From: Streptomyces viridochromogenes
GTDB taxonomy: Bacteria > Actinomycetota > Actinomycetes > Streptomycetales > Streptomycetaceae
Direction of reading: 5' to 3'
Assembly: GCF_001270495.1 (NCBI RefSeq)
Contig: NZ_LGUR01000222.1
Location: forward strand, 1 to 64,000
Length of the DNA: 64,000 bases
Of the stretch, positions 26,789 through 34,501 are shown one piece after another; positions within the stretch are counted from its first letter, which is position 1; the number at the start of each line of letters is the position of its first letter. The position numbers and the translations under genes are program-made. Under the pieces are notes generated by a model, which was not told where the DNA came from, made no database searches, and saw only the letters and a list, made by a program, of their open reading frames with translations.

Positions 26789-26817
26789 ACCCCCGGCGCC
26801 GAGGGGCAGCCGGGGGT
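26789..26817. terminator. Bidirectional terminator between drrB-type gene and greA
   Basis: Stem ACCCCCGGC/GCCGGGGGT (9 bp) with an 11-base loop, followed by TCG; located between convergent genes. Confidence 0.7.
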
Positions 26818-26867
26818 TCGTCACGGTAGGGCGGGCCCGCTGGGCCCTGCCGGTCCTGAGGGCTGGG

Positions 26868-27368
26868 TCAGCCGTTGTAGGGCTCGGCCTTGAGGATCTT
26901 CACCGAGGCCGTCTTGCCGTTCGGCAGCTCGTACTGGGCGTCCTCGCCGACCTTGTGGCCGATCACGCCCGAGCCCAGCGGGGACTGCGGCGAGTACGTC
27001 TCGACGTCGGAACTCGCGTACTCGCGCGAGGCGAGCAGGAAGGTCATCGTGTCGTCCTCGTCGCCGTCGAAGGCGATCGTCACGACCATGCCGGGCGCGA
27101 CCGCACCGTCCGCCGACGCCGGCGCTTCGCCGACCTTGGCGTTGTCCAGGAGCTGGGTCAGCTGGCGCACTCGGAGCTCCTGCTTGCCCTGCTCCTCCTT
27201 GGCCGCGTGGTACCCGCCGTTCTCGCGCAGGTCGCCCTCCTCGCGCGCGGCCGCGATCTTGGCGGCGATCTCAGTGCGCGCAGGACCAGACAGGTACTCC
27301 AGCTCGGCCTTGAGCTGGTTGTACGCCTCCTGGGTCAGCCAGGTGACGTTCTCGCTGGTCTGGGTCAC
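26868..27368 (-). CDS. greA: Transcription elongation factor GreA
   Basis: 166-residue factor that enters the RNA polymerase secondary channel and stimulates cleavage of backtracked RNA. N-terminal coiled coil (about 5-75; WLTQEAYNQLKAELEYLSG, then AREEGDLRENGGYHAAKEEQ) carries the acidic tip residues in REEGDLRENG; the C-terminal FKBP-like domain ends SPLGSGVIGHKVGE. Start GTG 27368 follows GAGGAGCACCT; the longer frame to 27398 includes the ribosome site. It neighbours DUF4307 and mca, a standard actinobacterial arrangement. Confidence 0.96.
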   Translation of the reverse strand: MTQTSENVTWLTQEAYNQLKAELEYLSGPARTEIAAKIAAAREEGDLRENGGYHAAKEEQGKQELRVRQLTQLLDNAKVGEAPASADGAVAPGMVVTIAFDGDEDDTMTFLLASREYASSDVETYSPQSPLGSGVIGHKVGEDAQYELPNGKTASVKILKAEPYNG

Positions 27369-27577
27369 AGGTGCTCCTCGTAGGTACTGGGAATACAAAG
27401 CATCGCCCTACCCAGAAGGATGTTCCTTCACGGATGGGCGAAACCACGAGCCTAACAATTCAATGGCCGAAGGGGGAGGACATAAGCCATCAGAATCACG
27501 TCAACGCAGGTCAGCGGCTATGTATTCCGGACACGACCGGTCGGGAGTGACCAAGGGCGGTCGATTCTGGTCAGCAT

Positions 27578-27642
27578 GATCAGCCGATGTGATCGGGCTG
27601 TGTGATCGGGCCGTGTGATCAGTCGGTGTGATCAGTCTGTGT
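27578..27642. repeat. Five tandem copies of a 13-bp repeat at the 3' end of the DUF4307 gene
   Basis: Units GATCAGCCGATGT, GATCGGGCTGTGT, GATCGGGCCGTGT, GATCAGTCGGTGT and GATCAGTCTGTGT start at 27578, 27591, 27604, 27617 and 27630. The last unit contains the stop codon and final codons of the DUF4307 gene (read on the minus strand), so the array looks like slippage copies of the gene's own end. On the minus strand most units carry a TGA. Confidence 0.9.
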
Positions 27643-28030
27643 GGCAGCCGAGCAGTTCGGCCGTCGTCCCCTGGGACGTCGTACGCAGCGTGACGACCTT
27701 GTCGATCCGCGTGGCGTCGCCGTCGAAGCGGAAGTCGGCCCGGCCCACCTCGGCGCCGCTCTCCGCCTGGGAGCGCAGCGTGCAGTAGCCGGAGACGCCG
27801 GCGTCCTTGCGGACCTCCAGATGCACCTTCACCGAGTCCTTGCCGGCGTCGAACTCGATGACCTCGGCGCTGATCTTGTTCTGGCCGATGTAGTGATAGG
27901 CGAAGTAGCCGATCAGGGCCAGCAGCACCGCCCCGAGGACGGCGCCGACGACCTTGAGCGTGCGGTCGGCGCGCTCGTCCGAGGAGCGGCCGTAGCGGCT
28001 CTCGGGCAGCCGCGTGCTCGCCGTACTCAT
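27632..28030 (-). CDS. DUF4307 single-pass membrane protein
   Basis: 132 residues: a cytosolic N-terminus (ESRYGRSSDERADR), one TM segment (VVGAVLGAVLLALIGYFAYHY), then an extracellular beta-rich domain of about 75 residues with two cysteines (GYCTLRS near the middle and LLGCHTD at the end) that could pair. The ATG at 28030 begins the conserved part; upstream codons in frame overlap the divergent mca. DUF4307 proteins sit next to mca and greA across actinobacteria; their function is unknown. The gene's 3' end is embedded in a 13-bp tandem array. Confidence 0.85.
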   Translation of the reverse strand: MSTASTRLPESRYGRSSDERADRTLKVVGAVLGAVLLALIGYFAYHYIGQNKISAEVIEFDAGKDSVKVHLEVRKDAGVSGYCTLRSQAESGAEVGRADFRFDGDATRIDKVVTLRTTSQGTTAELLGCHTD

Positions 28031-28177
28031 GATCGTCCTCTCGGCCGGGGCGGGACGGATGTCCCGAAACGGGGCCTCCGAGCCGTACCCCGGAATTATC
28101 CGCCCCCCGATTCGGTCACTATAGAAGCCGCCGATCGCACCGGCCCACGCCGGGGCGCCGACTACGAGGATTGAGTC

Positions 28178-29059
28178 TTGACTGACCAGCTGCGACTGAT
28201 GGCCGTGCACGCCCACCCCGACGACGAGTCGAGCAAGGGCGCGGCCACCATGGCGAAGTACGTGTCCGAGGGGGTGGACGTGCTGGTCGTGACCTGCACG
28301 GGCGGGGAGCGCGGCTCCATCCTCAATCCGAAGCTCCAGGGCGACAAGTACGTCGAGGAGCACATCCACGAGGTACGCAAGAAAGAGATGGACGAGGCCC
28401 GCGAGATCCTCGGGGTCAAGCAGGAGTGGCTCGGTTTCGTCGACTCAGGTCTGCCCGAGGGCGACCCGCTGCCCCCGCTCCCCGAGGGCTGCTTCGCCCT
28501 GGAGGACGTCGACAAGGCGGCCGGTGAGCTGGTGAAGCAGATCCGCTCCTTCCGTCCCCAGGTGATCACCACCTACGACGAGAACGGCGGCTACCCGCAT
28601 CCCGACCACATCATGACCCACAAGATCTCGATGGTGGCGTTCGAGGGAGCGGCGGACACCGAGAAGTACCCGGAGGCGGAGTACGGCCCCGCGTATCAGC
28701 CGCGGAAGCTCTACTACAACCAGGGCTTCAACCGCCCCCGCACCGAGGCGCTGCACCAGGCCATGCTCGACCGCGGCCTGGAGTCCCCCTACGGGGACTG
28801 GCTCAAGCGCTGGGACGAGTTCGGCATGAAGCAGCGCACGCTGACCACGCACGTCCCGTGCGGCGACTTCTATGAGATCCGCGACAAGGCCCTGATCGCG
28901 CACGCCACCCAGATCGACCCCGACGGCGGCTGGTTCCGCGTTCCGCTGGAGCTCCAGCGGGAGGTCTGGCCGACGGAGGAGTACGAGCTGGCGAAGTCCC
29001 TCGTCGATACCTCCCTCCCCGAGGACGACCTCTTTGCGGGCATCCGCGACAATGCCTGA
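28178..29059 (+). CDS. mca: Mycothiol S-conjugate amidase
   Basis: 293-residue zinc amidase that cleaves mycothiol-toxin conjugates, releasing the mercapturic acid for export and recycling GlcN-Ins; central to thiol-based detoxification in actinobacteria. The LmbE-fold zinc site is visible as AHPDDE (His13, Asp16) and HPDH (His144). Starts at TTG 28178, preceded by GAGGA, giving MTDQLRLMAVHAHPDD as in other Streptomyces proteins. Length is normal. Divergent from DUF4307 and followed immediately by a small membrane-protein gene, probably co-transcribed. Confidence 0.95.
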   Translation: MTDQLRLMAVHAHPDDESSKGAATMAKYVSEGVDVLVVTCTGGERGSILNPKLQGDKYVEEHIHEVRKKEMDEAREILGVKQEWLGFVDSGLPEGDPLPPLPEGCFALEDVDKAAGELVKQIRSFRPQVITTYDENGGYPHPDHIMTHKISMVAFEGAADTEKYPEAEYGPAYQPRKLYYNQGFNRPRTEALHQAMLDRGLESPYGDWLKRWDEFGMKQRTLTTHVPCGDFYEIRDKALIAHATQIDPDGGWFRVPLELQREVWPTEEYELAKSLVDTSLPEDDLFAGIRDNA

Positions 29060-29060
29060 C

Positions 29061-29312
29061 ATGAGCGCAAGCGCAAGCCTGGCAATGACACAGCTCGCCA
29101 CCCTCGCCAAGGAGGTGGACGAGGACAAGGTCACCCCCGGCGTCCTCGGCTTCATCGTCTTCGCGGTGATGGCACTGGCGGTCTGGGGCCTGATGAAGTC
29201 CATGAACCGCCACATGAGCAAGGTCGACTTCAAGGAGGCCGCGGATCCCGGGGCGGGGGCCTCCGGCGACGGTGCCGACGCCGACGCGGCGGGCGCGGAC
29301 GCGAAGCGCTGA
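29061..29312 (+). CDS. Small membrane protein downstream of mca
   Basis: About 83 residues with one TM segment (GVLGFIVFAVMALAVWGLM) preceded by a charged helix and followed by a basic then Ala/Asp/Gly-rich tail. Start is uncertain: ATG 29061 is used here; ATG 29052 overlaps the end of mca by 8 bases, and ATG 29085 is further inside. Its position directly behind mca is conserved in streptomycetes, as I recall, but no role is known. Confidence 0.72.
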   Translation: MSASASLAMTQLATLAKEVDEDKVTPGVLGFIVFAVMALAVWGLMKSMNRHMSKVDFKEAADPGAGASGDGADADAAGADAKR

Positions 29313-29358
29313 CCACAGGCGCTGACCGCGCGGCAACGCGGTGACGGCATGATTCGGT

Positions 29359-29374
29359 GATGCCCGGGGGCATC
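29359..29374. terminator. Short hairpin between convergent genes
   Basis: GATGCC-CGGG-GGCATC, a 6-bp stem, lies between the small membrane gene stop (29312) and the PLD-like gene stop (29450). A weak terminator candidate. Confidence 0.4.
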
Positions 29375-29449
29375 GGGGAGTCATGCCGTATCGCCCGCCT
29401 GCCTCACCTCGGGCCCCGCCCGGCCGAACCTCTCCCGCACCACCGGTGC

Positions 29450-30358
29450 TCAGGGCTCGGGCACGAACTCCGCCGCGGCCCAGAGTTCGGTGAACTGGCT
29501 GACGCGGTCGTCGACGTGCTCCGGCTCCGCCCTCAGCCGGGTGCCGTCCGGGGCGGACTGGAGGTCCGGCATGGTCTCGAAGCACAGTTCGCCGTCGAAG
29601 ACGATGAAGTCGTCCACCCGGGTGTGTGACTCCATCAGCGAGCGCACCGCGATCCGCGCTTCGATGCCATGCCTGCGGTGGTCCTCGCACAGCGCTGTGA
29701 GTTCCGGCGTGACCTCGTCCGGTTCCCGCACGACGAACAGGCGCCGGATCGCCACTCCCCGCCGCTTCACCGCCTTCTCCTGCGCGGTGAGGTACCGCTG
29801 GCCGGGCCCGCTGGACCAGAACTCCCGGTCCACGGAGGTGCTGGTGGCGTCGAGGGTCATCTTGACGCAGTCGGTGAGGTCGATCAGCCACTCGTGGTTC
29901 TCGCCGGAGGCGTCCATGCTGCCGCCGCCCAGGCCCTCCAGCGTCCTCGCGAGACGGCGCAGCTCCCTCTCGGCGAAGGCCTGCACGATGTCGCCGCCCT
30001 GTTCACGGACCTTCGTGTAGCCGAGAAACAGCCGCGTCACCTCCTCGGAGCGGAGCACCGAACCGTCGACCCGGCTGAACAGCTCGGCCGCGGCGCAGAT
30101 CTCGGCGAGGCGCCGGTCGACCGTCTCGAACCGCTGCTCGAAGTCCCTCAGGTACTGCACGATCAGTGCCACGCCGCCACTGACGAGGGATGCCGTCCAC
30201 GGCCACGTCCGGGTCGCGTCCTCGGTCAGGGCGAGCGTCAGGAAGAACGCGCCCGTCGCCACGAACGCCGTGACCAGCGCCTTGCGCAACGCCGTCGACC
30301 GGTGTCGCCCCCGGAACGGTGCCGTGCCCTGGACTTCCCCTGCCGTACGTCCGTCCAC
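29450..30358 (-). CDS. Two-TM membrane protein with PLD-like cytosolic domain
   Basis: 302 residues. Two N-terminal TM segments (ALVTAFVATGAFFLTLAL and SLVSGGVALIVQYL, about 25-70) are followed by a short coiled region and a soluble domain (about 135-300). That domain contains the pattern VDREFWSSGPGQRYL, GVAIRRLFVV and IVFDGELCFET, resembling phospholipase-D-fold or DUF6879-like domains; the HxK catalytic pair of active PLDs is not evident. Start GTG 30358 follows GGGGGGAACC. It begins 75 bases after the stop of the STAND ATPase gene in the same direction, so the two are probably one transcript. Confidence 0.72.
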   Translation of the reverse strand: MDGRTAGEVQGTAPFRGRHRSTALRKALVTAFVATGAFFLTLALTEDATRTWPWTASLVSGGVALIVQYLRDFEQRFETVDRRLAEICAAAELFSRVDGSVLRSEEVTRLFLGYTKVREQGGDIVQAFAERELRRLARTLEGLGGGSMDASGENHEWLIDLTDCVKMTLDATSTSVDREFWSSGPGQRYLTAQEKAVKRRGVAIRRLFVVREPDEVTPELTALCEDHRRHGIEARIAVRSLMESHTRVDDFIVFDGELCFETMPDLQSAPDGTRLRAEPEHVDDRVSQFTELWAAAEFVPEP

Positions 30359-30432
30359 GTCGGTTCCCCCCGGCCGGATACCTTGTTCGCGCCGCTCCTC
30401 GCCCCTGCGCCGCGTCGGAGGGCGAGGCCCTC

Positions 30433-33400
30433 TCATCGAGGCGAAGCCGAGGTCGGCACTCCCATGACCTCTCGGGCATGCCGGTTCGGCACCATCCCCA
30501 ACCGCCAAGCCTGCCAGCCGGCTTCCAGGTCCACGCCTCGTTCCAGCAACAACAGATAGGCCTCGACGAAGTCGTCCAGCTTCCCGTCCCGAAGCGCGTG
30601 CCTGCCCCGCGCCAGCTGCGTCAGCTCCTCCTGCGCCACAGCCGTCCCGACCTCGACGCCGCCCGGCGCCGCGTACGGCAGCAGCGTGCAGCGCAGGAAG
30701 CGCGCCCAGTCCTCGCCTCTTCGGTCGCCGTACGACGAGAACAACGCCACCGCGTCGTCGCACAGCGTCAGTGCCTGCTGGGTACGGGCGTTCCCGGCGT
30801 CCACCACCGCGAGCTCGAGGCACGTCCACGCCTCCCCGTGGGCGACGCCGATGCGCTGGAAGTTGGCGCGGGCGTCCACGAGGAGCTGGCGGGCGAAGCC
30901 GGAGTTCTTCAGCGAGCCGGTCTGGGCGGCCCGCTGGTCCCGGGTCACGCGGGCCGAGTGGTGCCGGGCGCAGGCGAGGCCGTAGACGTCCTGGATGCGG
31001 GAGAACATCGTGCGGGAGCGCTCCAGCTCGCGCACCGCCACATCCAGGTTGCCCGTCTCCTCCAGGGCCTGGCCCAGGTAGTAGACGGACCAGGCCTCGC
31101 CGCGCGCGTCCTCGTTGTCGCGATGCCGGGCGGCCGCCTGGCGCAGACCGTCCACCGCCGGGGACGGGTCGCCGGCGACCAGGCGCGCGCGGGCCAGCTG
31201 GGTCAGCGCCCAGGCCTCCCCGCGGGCGTCGCGCGTACGGCCGTACAGCTCCAGGGCCTGGCGCAGCTCCGACTCCGCGCGCGGGACGTCGCCCATGCGC
31301 AGCCCGAGCTGGCCGAGCTGGAAGTGGGCCCACGCCTCGCCGTGCACCGACTCGCCGGCGCGGTGCAGGACCAGGGACTCGGTCAGCAGGTCCATCGACT
31401 CCGACACCCGGCCCCGGTCCCGCTCCACGGCCGCCAGCGCGTGCATCGTCCAGGCGCGGTCGGTCGACAGCTGGGGAGCCGACTGGAGGTCCAGGGCCGC
31501 ACGGAGCTTGGCCACGGCCTCGGTGAGGTTGCCCTGGTGGTGGAGGGTGATGCCGAGGGAGCAGAGCGCGCGGGCCGCCCCCGCGTCGTGGTGGGCCTCC
31601 ATATAGAGGTCGACCACCGAGGTCAGGGTCGTGCGGGCCTTGTCCAGCTCGCCGAGCTGACGGGCCGCGATGCCCGTACGCCACTGCACCGAGCGCACCA
31701 GCAGGCCCTGGTCCACGGCCTGGGCCAGTTCGCTGATCTCGCCGAGGCGGTAGAGGTCGCCCCGCAGCAGGCAGTAGTCGCACAGGGCGCCCAGCAGGTT
31801 CAGGACCGCCGCCTGGTTGGCGTCCTCCGCGTGCCTGAGCGCGGCCGTGATGAAGCTGGACTCGTCGTCCAGCCAGCGCAGCGCGTCGTCCAGCGAGGTG
31901 AACCCGTGCGGGCTGAAGCGGTCCGAGCGGGTCGACATGTTGCCGTCGACCAGGCGCAGAACGGACTCCGCGAGGTCGGCGTAGTTCACGATCAGCCGCT
32001 CCTGCGCCGCCGTACGCTCCGCGGCCTCCTCCTCGTCCAGGAGACGGGCGTGGGCGAAGGCGCGGACCAGGTCGTGGAGGCGGTAGCGGTTGCCGCGCAC
32101 ATGGTCGATCAGGCCGGACCGGGACAGGGCCACCAGGTGGCGCGTCGCCTCCGCCTCGTCCGTGGCCAGAAGCGCCGCCGCCGCTGCCGCGCCCAGCGAG
32201 GCACGGCCCGCCAGGGCCAGCCTGCGCAGCAGACGCCGCGCCGCCTCCGACTGGTCGGTGTAGCGAAGCCACAGCACCCGCTCGACCGGCTCCACCGGGC
32301 CGTACGCGCCGAGGTCCGTCGCCAGCGTGCGCGGTGACCGCGGGCCCAGCGACGAGCCCGCGATACGCAGCGCCAGCGGCAGCCCGCCGCACAACTGCCG
32401 GATCAGGTCGGCGGATTCGGCGTCGTAGGGACTGGAGGAATCCTGTGCCGCCGAGCTGAGCAGCTCCTCCGCGCCCGCCGCGTCCAGCGGCTCCACCGGC
32501 AGCTGGTGCACCCAGGCGGCGAGATCCGCGGGCAGGTCGAGGGGCTCCCGGGCGGTGACCAGGACCAGGCTGTCGGAGCGCTCGGGGACGAGGGTGCGGA
32601 CCTGCGCCGCGTCCGAGGCGTCGTCCAGTACGACGGTGACCGGGAGGCCGGTGAGGTGCTGGTGGTACAGCTCGCTCAGCCGCTTGACCTGCTGGTCGGT
32701 CGAGGAACGCTCGCGGAACAGGAGCTGCTCACGGGGGGCGCCCAAACGGTTCAGCAGATGCAGGAGCGCGTCTCTCGTCGACAGCGGCGCCTCCTCCGTC
32801 GTGTCGCCCCGCAGATCCACCACGCACGCGCCGCGGAACTGGTCCTTCAGGTCGTGGGCCGCGCGGACCGCCAGTGCCGTACGACCCCCGCCGGGCGGCC
32901 CGTGCAGGACGACAACCGTCGGCTTCGTCTCCGTGCTCGCCCGCGCCGCCTGGACCCACTGCCGGATGCGGGCCATCTCCTGTCGGCGACCCGCGAACGG
33001 GCCCGTCGGCGCCGGGAGTTGACCGAACGACTGCTCCAGCGCGTTCCGGCCGCGGGCCGCCGCGCTCTTGTCCGCGCCCTTCAGCCGCCGCCCGGTCTGC
33101 TTCGGGCCGGTGGACGCGCTCAGCACCCGCTGCTGGTCGAGGAACGGACGGATGCCCCGTACCTCCAGCGCCGTCAGCCACTGCAGCCGCAGCTGTTCCG
33201 GGCCGCCGGGCTGGCTGACGGCGCCCGCACGGTGGTGCGCGGCGGGCAGATGCGTGCCGGCCACCTTCACGACCGTCGCCGCCGCGCCGACGACACCGAC
33301 GGTCACACCCGCGCCCACGGCCGTCCCCGCGCCGGTGCCGAGCGCCAGGTCGGACACGGCGGCCGCGACCGCGGCGACGCCCGCCACCATCAGCGGCGTA

Positions 33401-33636
33401 CCGCCGCCCTCCCTCGCGAACCGCTGCCCGAACGTGAGCCGGCCGGCCTCCGCCTCGTCCAGCGCGCGCGTGTACGCCTCGTACTCCTCGGCCGCCGCCT
33501 GCGCCATGGCATCGAGCGCCCCGCGCGCCCGCGACAGCAGCACCGGCCCGTCGATCCGCCCGCCCGAACGCCGGACTTCCTCCTCCACGGCCCGGGCCAA
33601 CAGCCGCTCGGCATCGGCCCGATGACTGTCCCGCAT
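30433..33636 (-). CDS. STAND (NB-ARC) ATPase with TPR sensor repeats
   Basis: 1067 residues, from ATG 33636 after GGAGGGGG. Order: a helical N-terminus (1-75); a Gly/Ala/Val-rich hydrophobic hairpin (about 78-130) that may span or insert in membrane; NB-ARC ATPase (about 215-500) with P-loop GPPGGGRTA at 246-254, where Arg252 replaces the usual Lys; Walker B LPVTVVLDD; a GLPLALR motif; a winged-helix region; then TPR repeats (about 620-1000), four containing GEAW. AfsR-like proteins share NB-ARC and TPR, but no DNA-binding domain is seen here. It is a signal-transducing or defence-type switch protein; the trigger is unknown. Divergent from a single-pass membrane protein gene. Confidence 0.85.
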   Translation of the reverse strand: MRDSHRADAERLLARAVEEEVRRSGGRIDGPVLLSRARGALDAMAQAAAEEYEAYTRALDEAEAGRLTFGQRFAREGGGTPLMVAGVAAVAAAVSDLALGTGAGTAVGAGVTVGVVGAAATVVKVAGTHLPAAHHRAGAVSQPGGPEQLRLQWLTALEVRGIRPFLDQQRVLSASTGPKQTGRRLKGADKSAAARGRNALEQSFGQLPAPTGPFAGRRQEMARIRQWVQAARASTETKPTVVVLHGPPGGGRTALAVRAAHDLKDQFRGACVVDLRGDTTEEAPLSTRDALLHLLNRLGAPREQLLFRERSSTDQQVKRLSELYHQHLTGLPVTVVLDDASDAAQVRTLVPERSDSLVLVTAREPLDLPADLAAWVHQLPVEPLDAAGAEELLSSAAQDSSSPYDAESADLIRQLCGGLPLALRIAGSSLGPRSPRTLATDLGAYGPVEPVERVLWLRYTDQSEAARRLLRRLALAGRASLGAAAAAALLATDEAEATRHLVALSRSGLIDHVRGNRYRLHDLVRAFAHARLLDEEEAAERTAAQERLIVNYADLAESVLRLVDGNMSTRSDRFSPHGFTSLDDALRWLDDESSFITAALRHAEDANQAAVLNLLGALCDYCLLRGDLYRLGEISELAQAVDQGLLVRSVQWRTGIAARQLGELDKARTTLTSVVDLYMEAHHDAGAARALCSLGITLHHQGNLTEAVAKLRAALDLQSAPQLSTDRAWTMHALAAVERDRGRVSESMDLLTESLVLHRAGESVHGEAWAHFQLGQLGLRMGDVPRAESELRQALELYGRTRDARGEAWALTQLARARLVAGDPSPAVDGLRQAAARHRDNEDARGEAWSVYYLGQALEETGNLDVAVRELERSRTMFSRIQDVYGLACARHHSARVTRDQRAAQTGSLKNSGFARQLLVDARANFQRIGVAHGEAWTCLELAVVDAGNARTQQALTLCDDAVALFSSYGDRRGEDWARFLRCTLLPYAAPGGVEVGTAVAQEELTQLARGRHALRDGKLDDFVEAYLLLLERGVDLEAGWQAWRLGMVPNRHAREVMGVPTSASPR

Positions 33637-33784
33637 GTCACGTCCCCCTCCGGCGGCAACGGTGTTCTTGGTCAAGTGTGCTGTGGATGGGGTGTTGTTG
33701 GGGAGAGGGCCGGGGTCCCCTGGGGGCCGCGAGGGGTTTTGGCTATGGTGATCGCGCACACGAACGGGAACCACGGGGGAGAGC

Positions 33785-34471
33785 ATGAGCTGGGCGAACA
33801 ACGGGCCGGCGGGTCCACCGCAGGGACAGCCGTACGGTCCGCCGCAGACCCCGCCCCCGCAGGGTCCCCACCAGCCCCACCAGCCCCGCTGGGCCTGGTG
33901 GGTCATCGGGATCGTCATCCCGGTCGTGGGCATCCTGATCACGATCCTGGTGAGCAGGCCGGGGGCTTCGGACGACAAGAGCGCGGAGGAGACGACGACG
34001 CCCGCACAGTCGTCCGCATCCACCGGTTCGACCGACCGGGCCGACCAGGAGCAGCAGCCCACCCCGACGAAAAGCGCTTCCGCCGCCAAGCCGCTGTACG
34101 GGCCGGTCGAGGTGGCGGACGACATCACCGACGCGGGGTTCTACCTTGAACTGGACACGTCGAAACCGGTCGTGGTGAGCTCCAAGGGCGCGGACGTCAT
34201 CTTCTCGGCGTCCATCGGCGACCCCGGTCTGACCGTCCCGGGATCCGCTTCCAACCTGGCCCCGTGGCCCGACCCCGAAGCCGTCCCGACGGCCGCGGAA
34301 TGCCTCCAGAGCGTGGAACGCAACGGCAGCTATTCGGCGTACGTGAAGGCGGGCGACGGCTTCTGCCTGCGGACGAGCGAGGGCCGCGTCGCCTACCTCG
34401 ACGTCATCAGCGCACCCGACCGGGGCACCGGGAAACTCAAGGTCACCGTATGGGAGACGCCTGACGTCTGA
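33785..34471 (+). CDS. Single-pass membrane protein with Pro-rich N-terminus
   Basis: 228 residues: a cytosolic Pro/Gln/Gly-rich tail (about 1-34, with PPQTPPPQGPHQPHQP), one TM segment (WWVIGIVIPVVGILITILV), a low-complexity Ser/Thr/Gln linker, and an extracellular domain of about 130 residues with two cysteines (AAECLQS and GFCLRTS) that could form a disulfide. ATG 33785 follows GGGGGAGAGC. It is divergent from the STAND gene. Such proteins are common in Streptomyces and their role is unknown; a sensory exodomain is possible. Confidence 0.78.
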   Translation: MSWANNGPAGPPQGQPYGPPQTPPPQGPHQPHQPRWAWWVIGIVIPVVGILITILVSRPGASDDKSAEETTTPAQSSASTGSTDRADQEQQPTPTKSASAAKPLYGPVEVADDITDAGFYLELDTSKPVVVSSKGADVIFSASIGDPGLTVPGSASNLAPWPDPEAVPTAAECLQSVERNGSYSAYVKAGDGFCLRTSEGRVAYLDVISAPDRGTGKLKVTVWETPDV

Positions 34472-34501
34472 CCGGCGGGGTACTGCGGCAGGATGGACCC
34501 C

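Noticed and set aside
27578..27642. CRISPR-like array
   Set aside because: Units are 13 bp, directly abutting, with no spacers and no cas genes.
30319..32337. 672-codon plus-strand frame opposite the STAND gene
   Set aside because: Antisense shadow of high-GC codons; no domain, no ribosome site, and the minus-strand protein has NB-ARC and TPR motifs.
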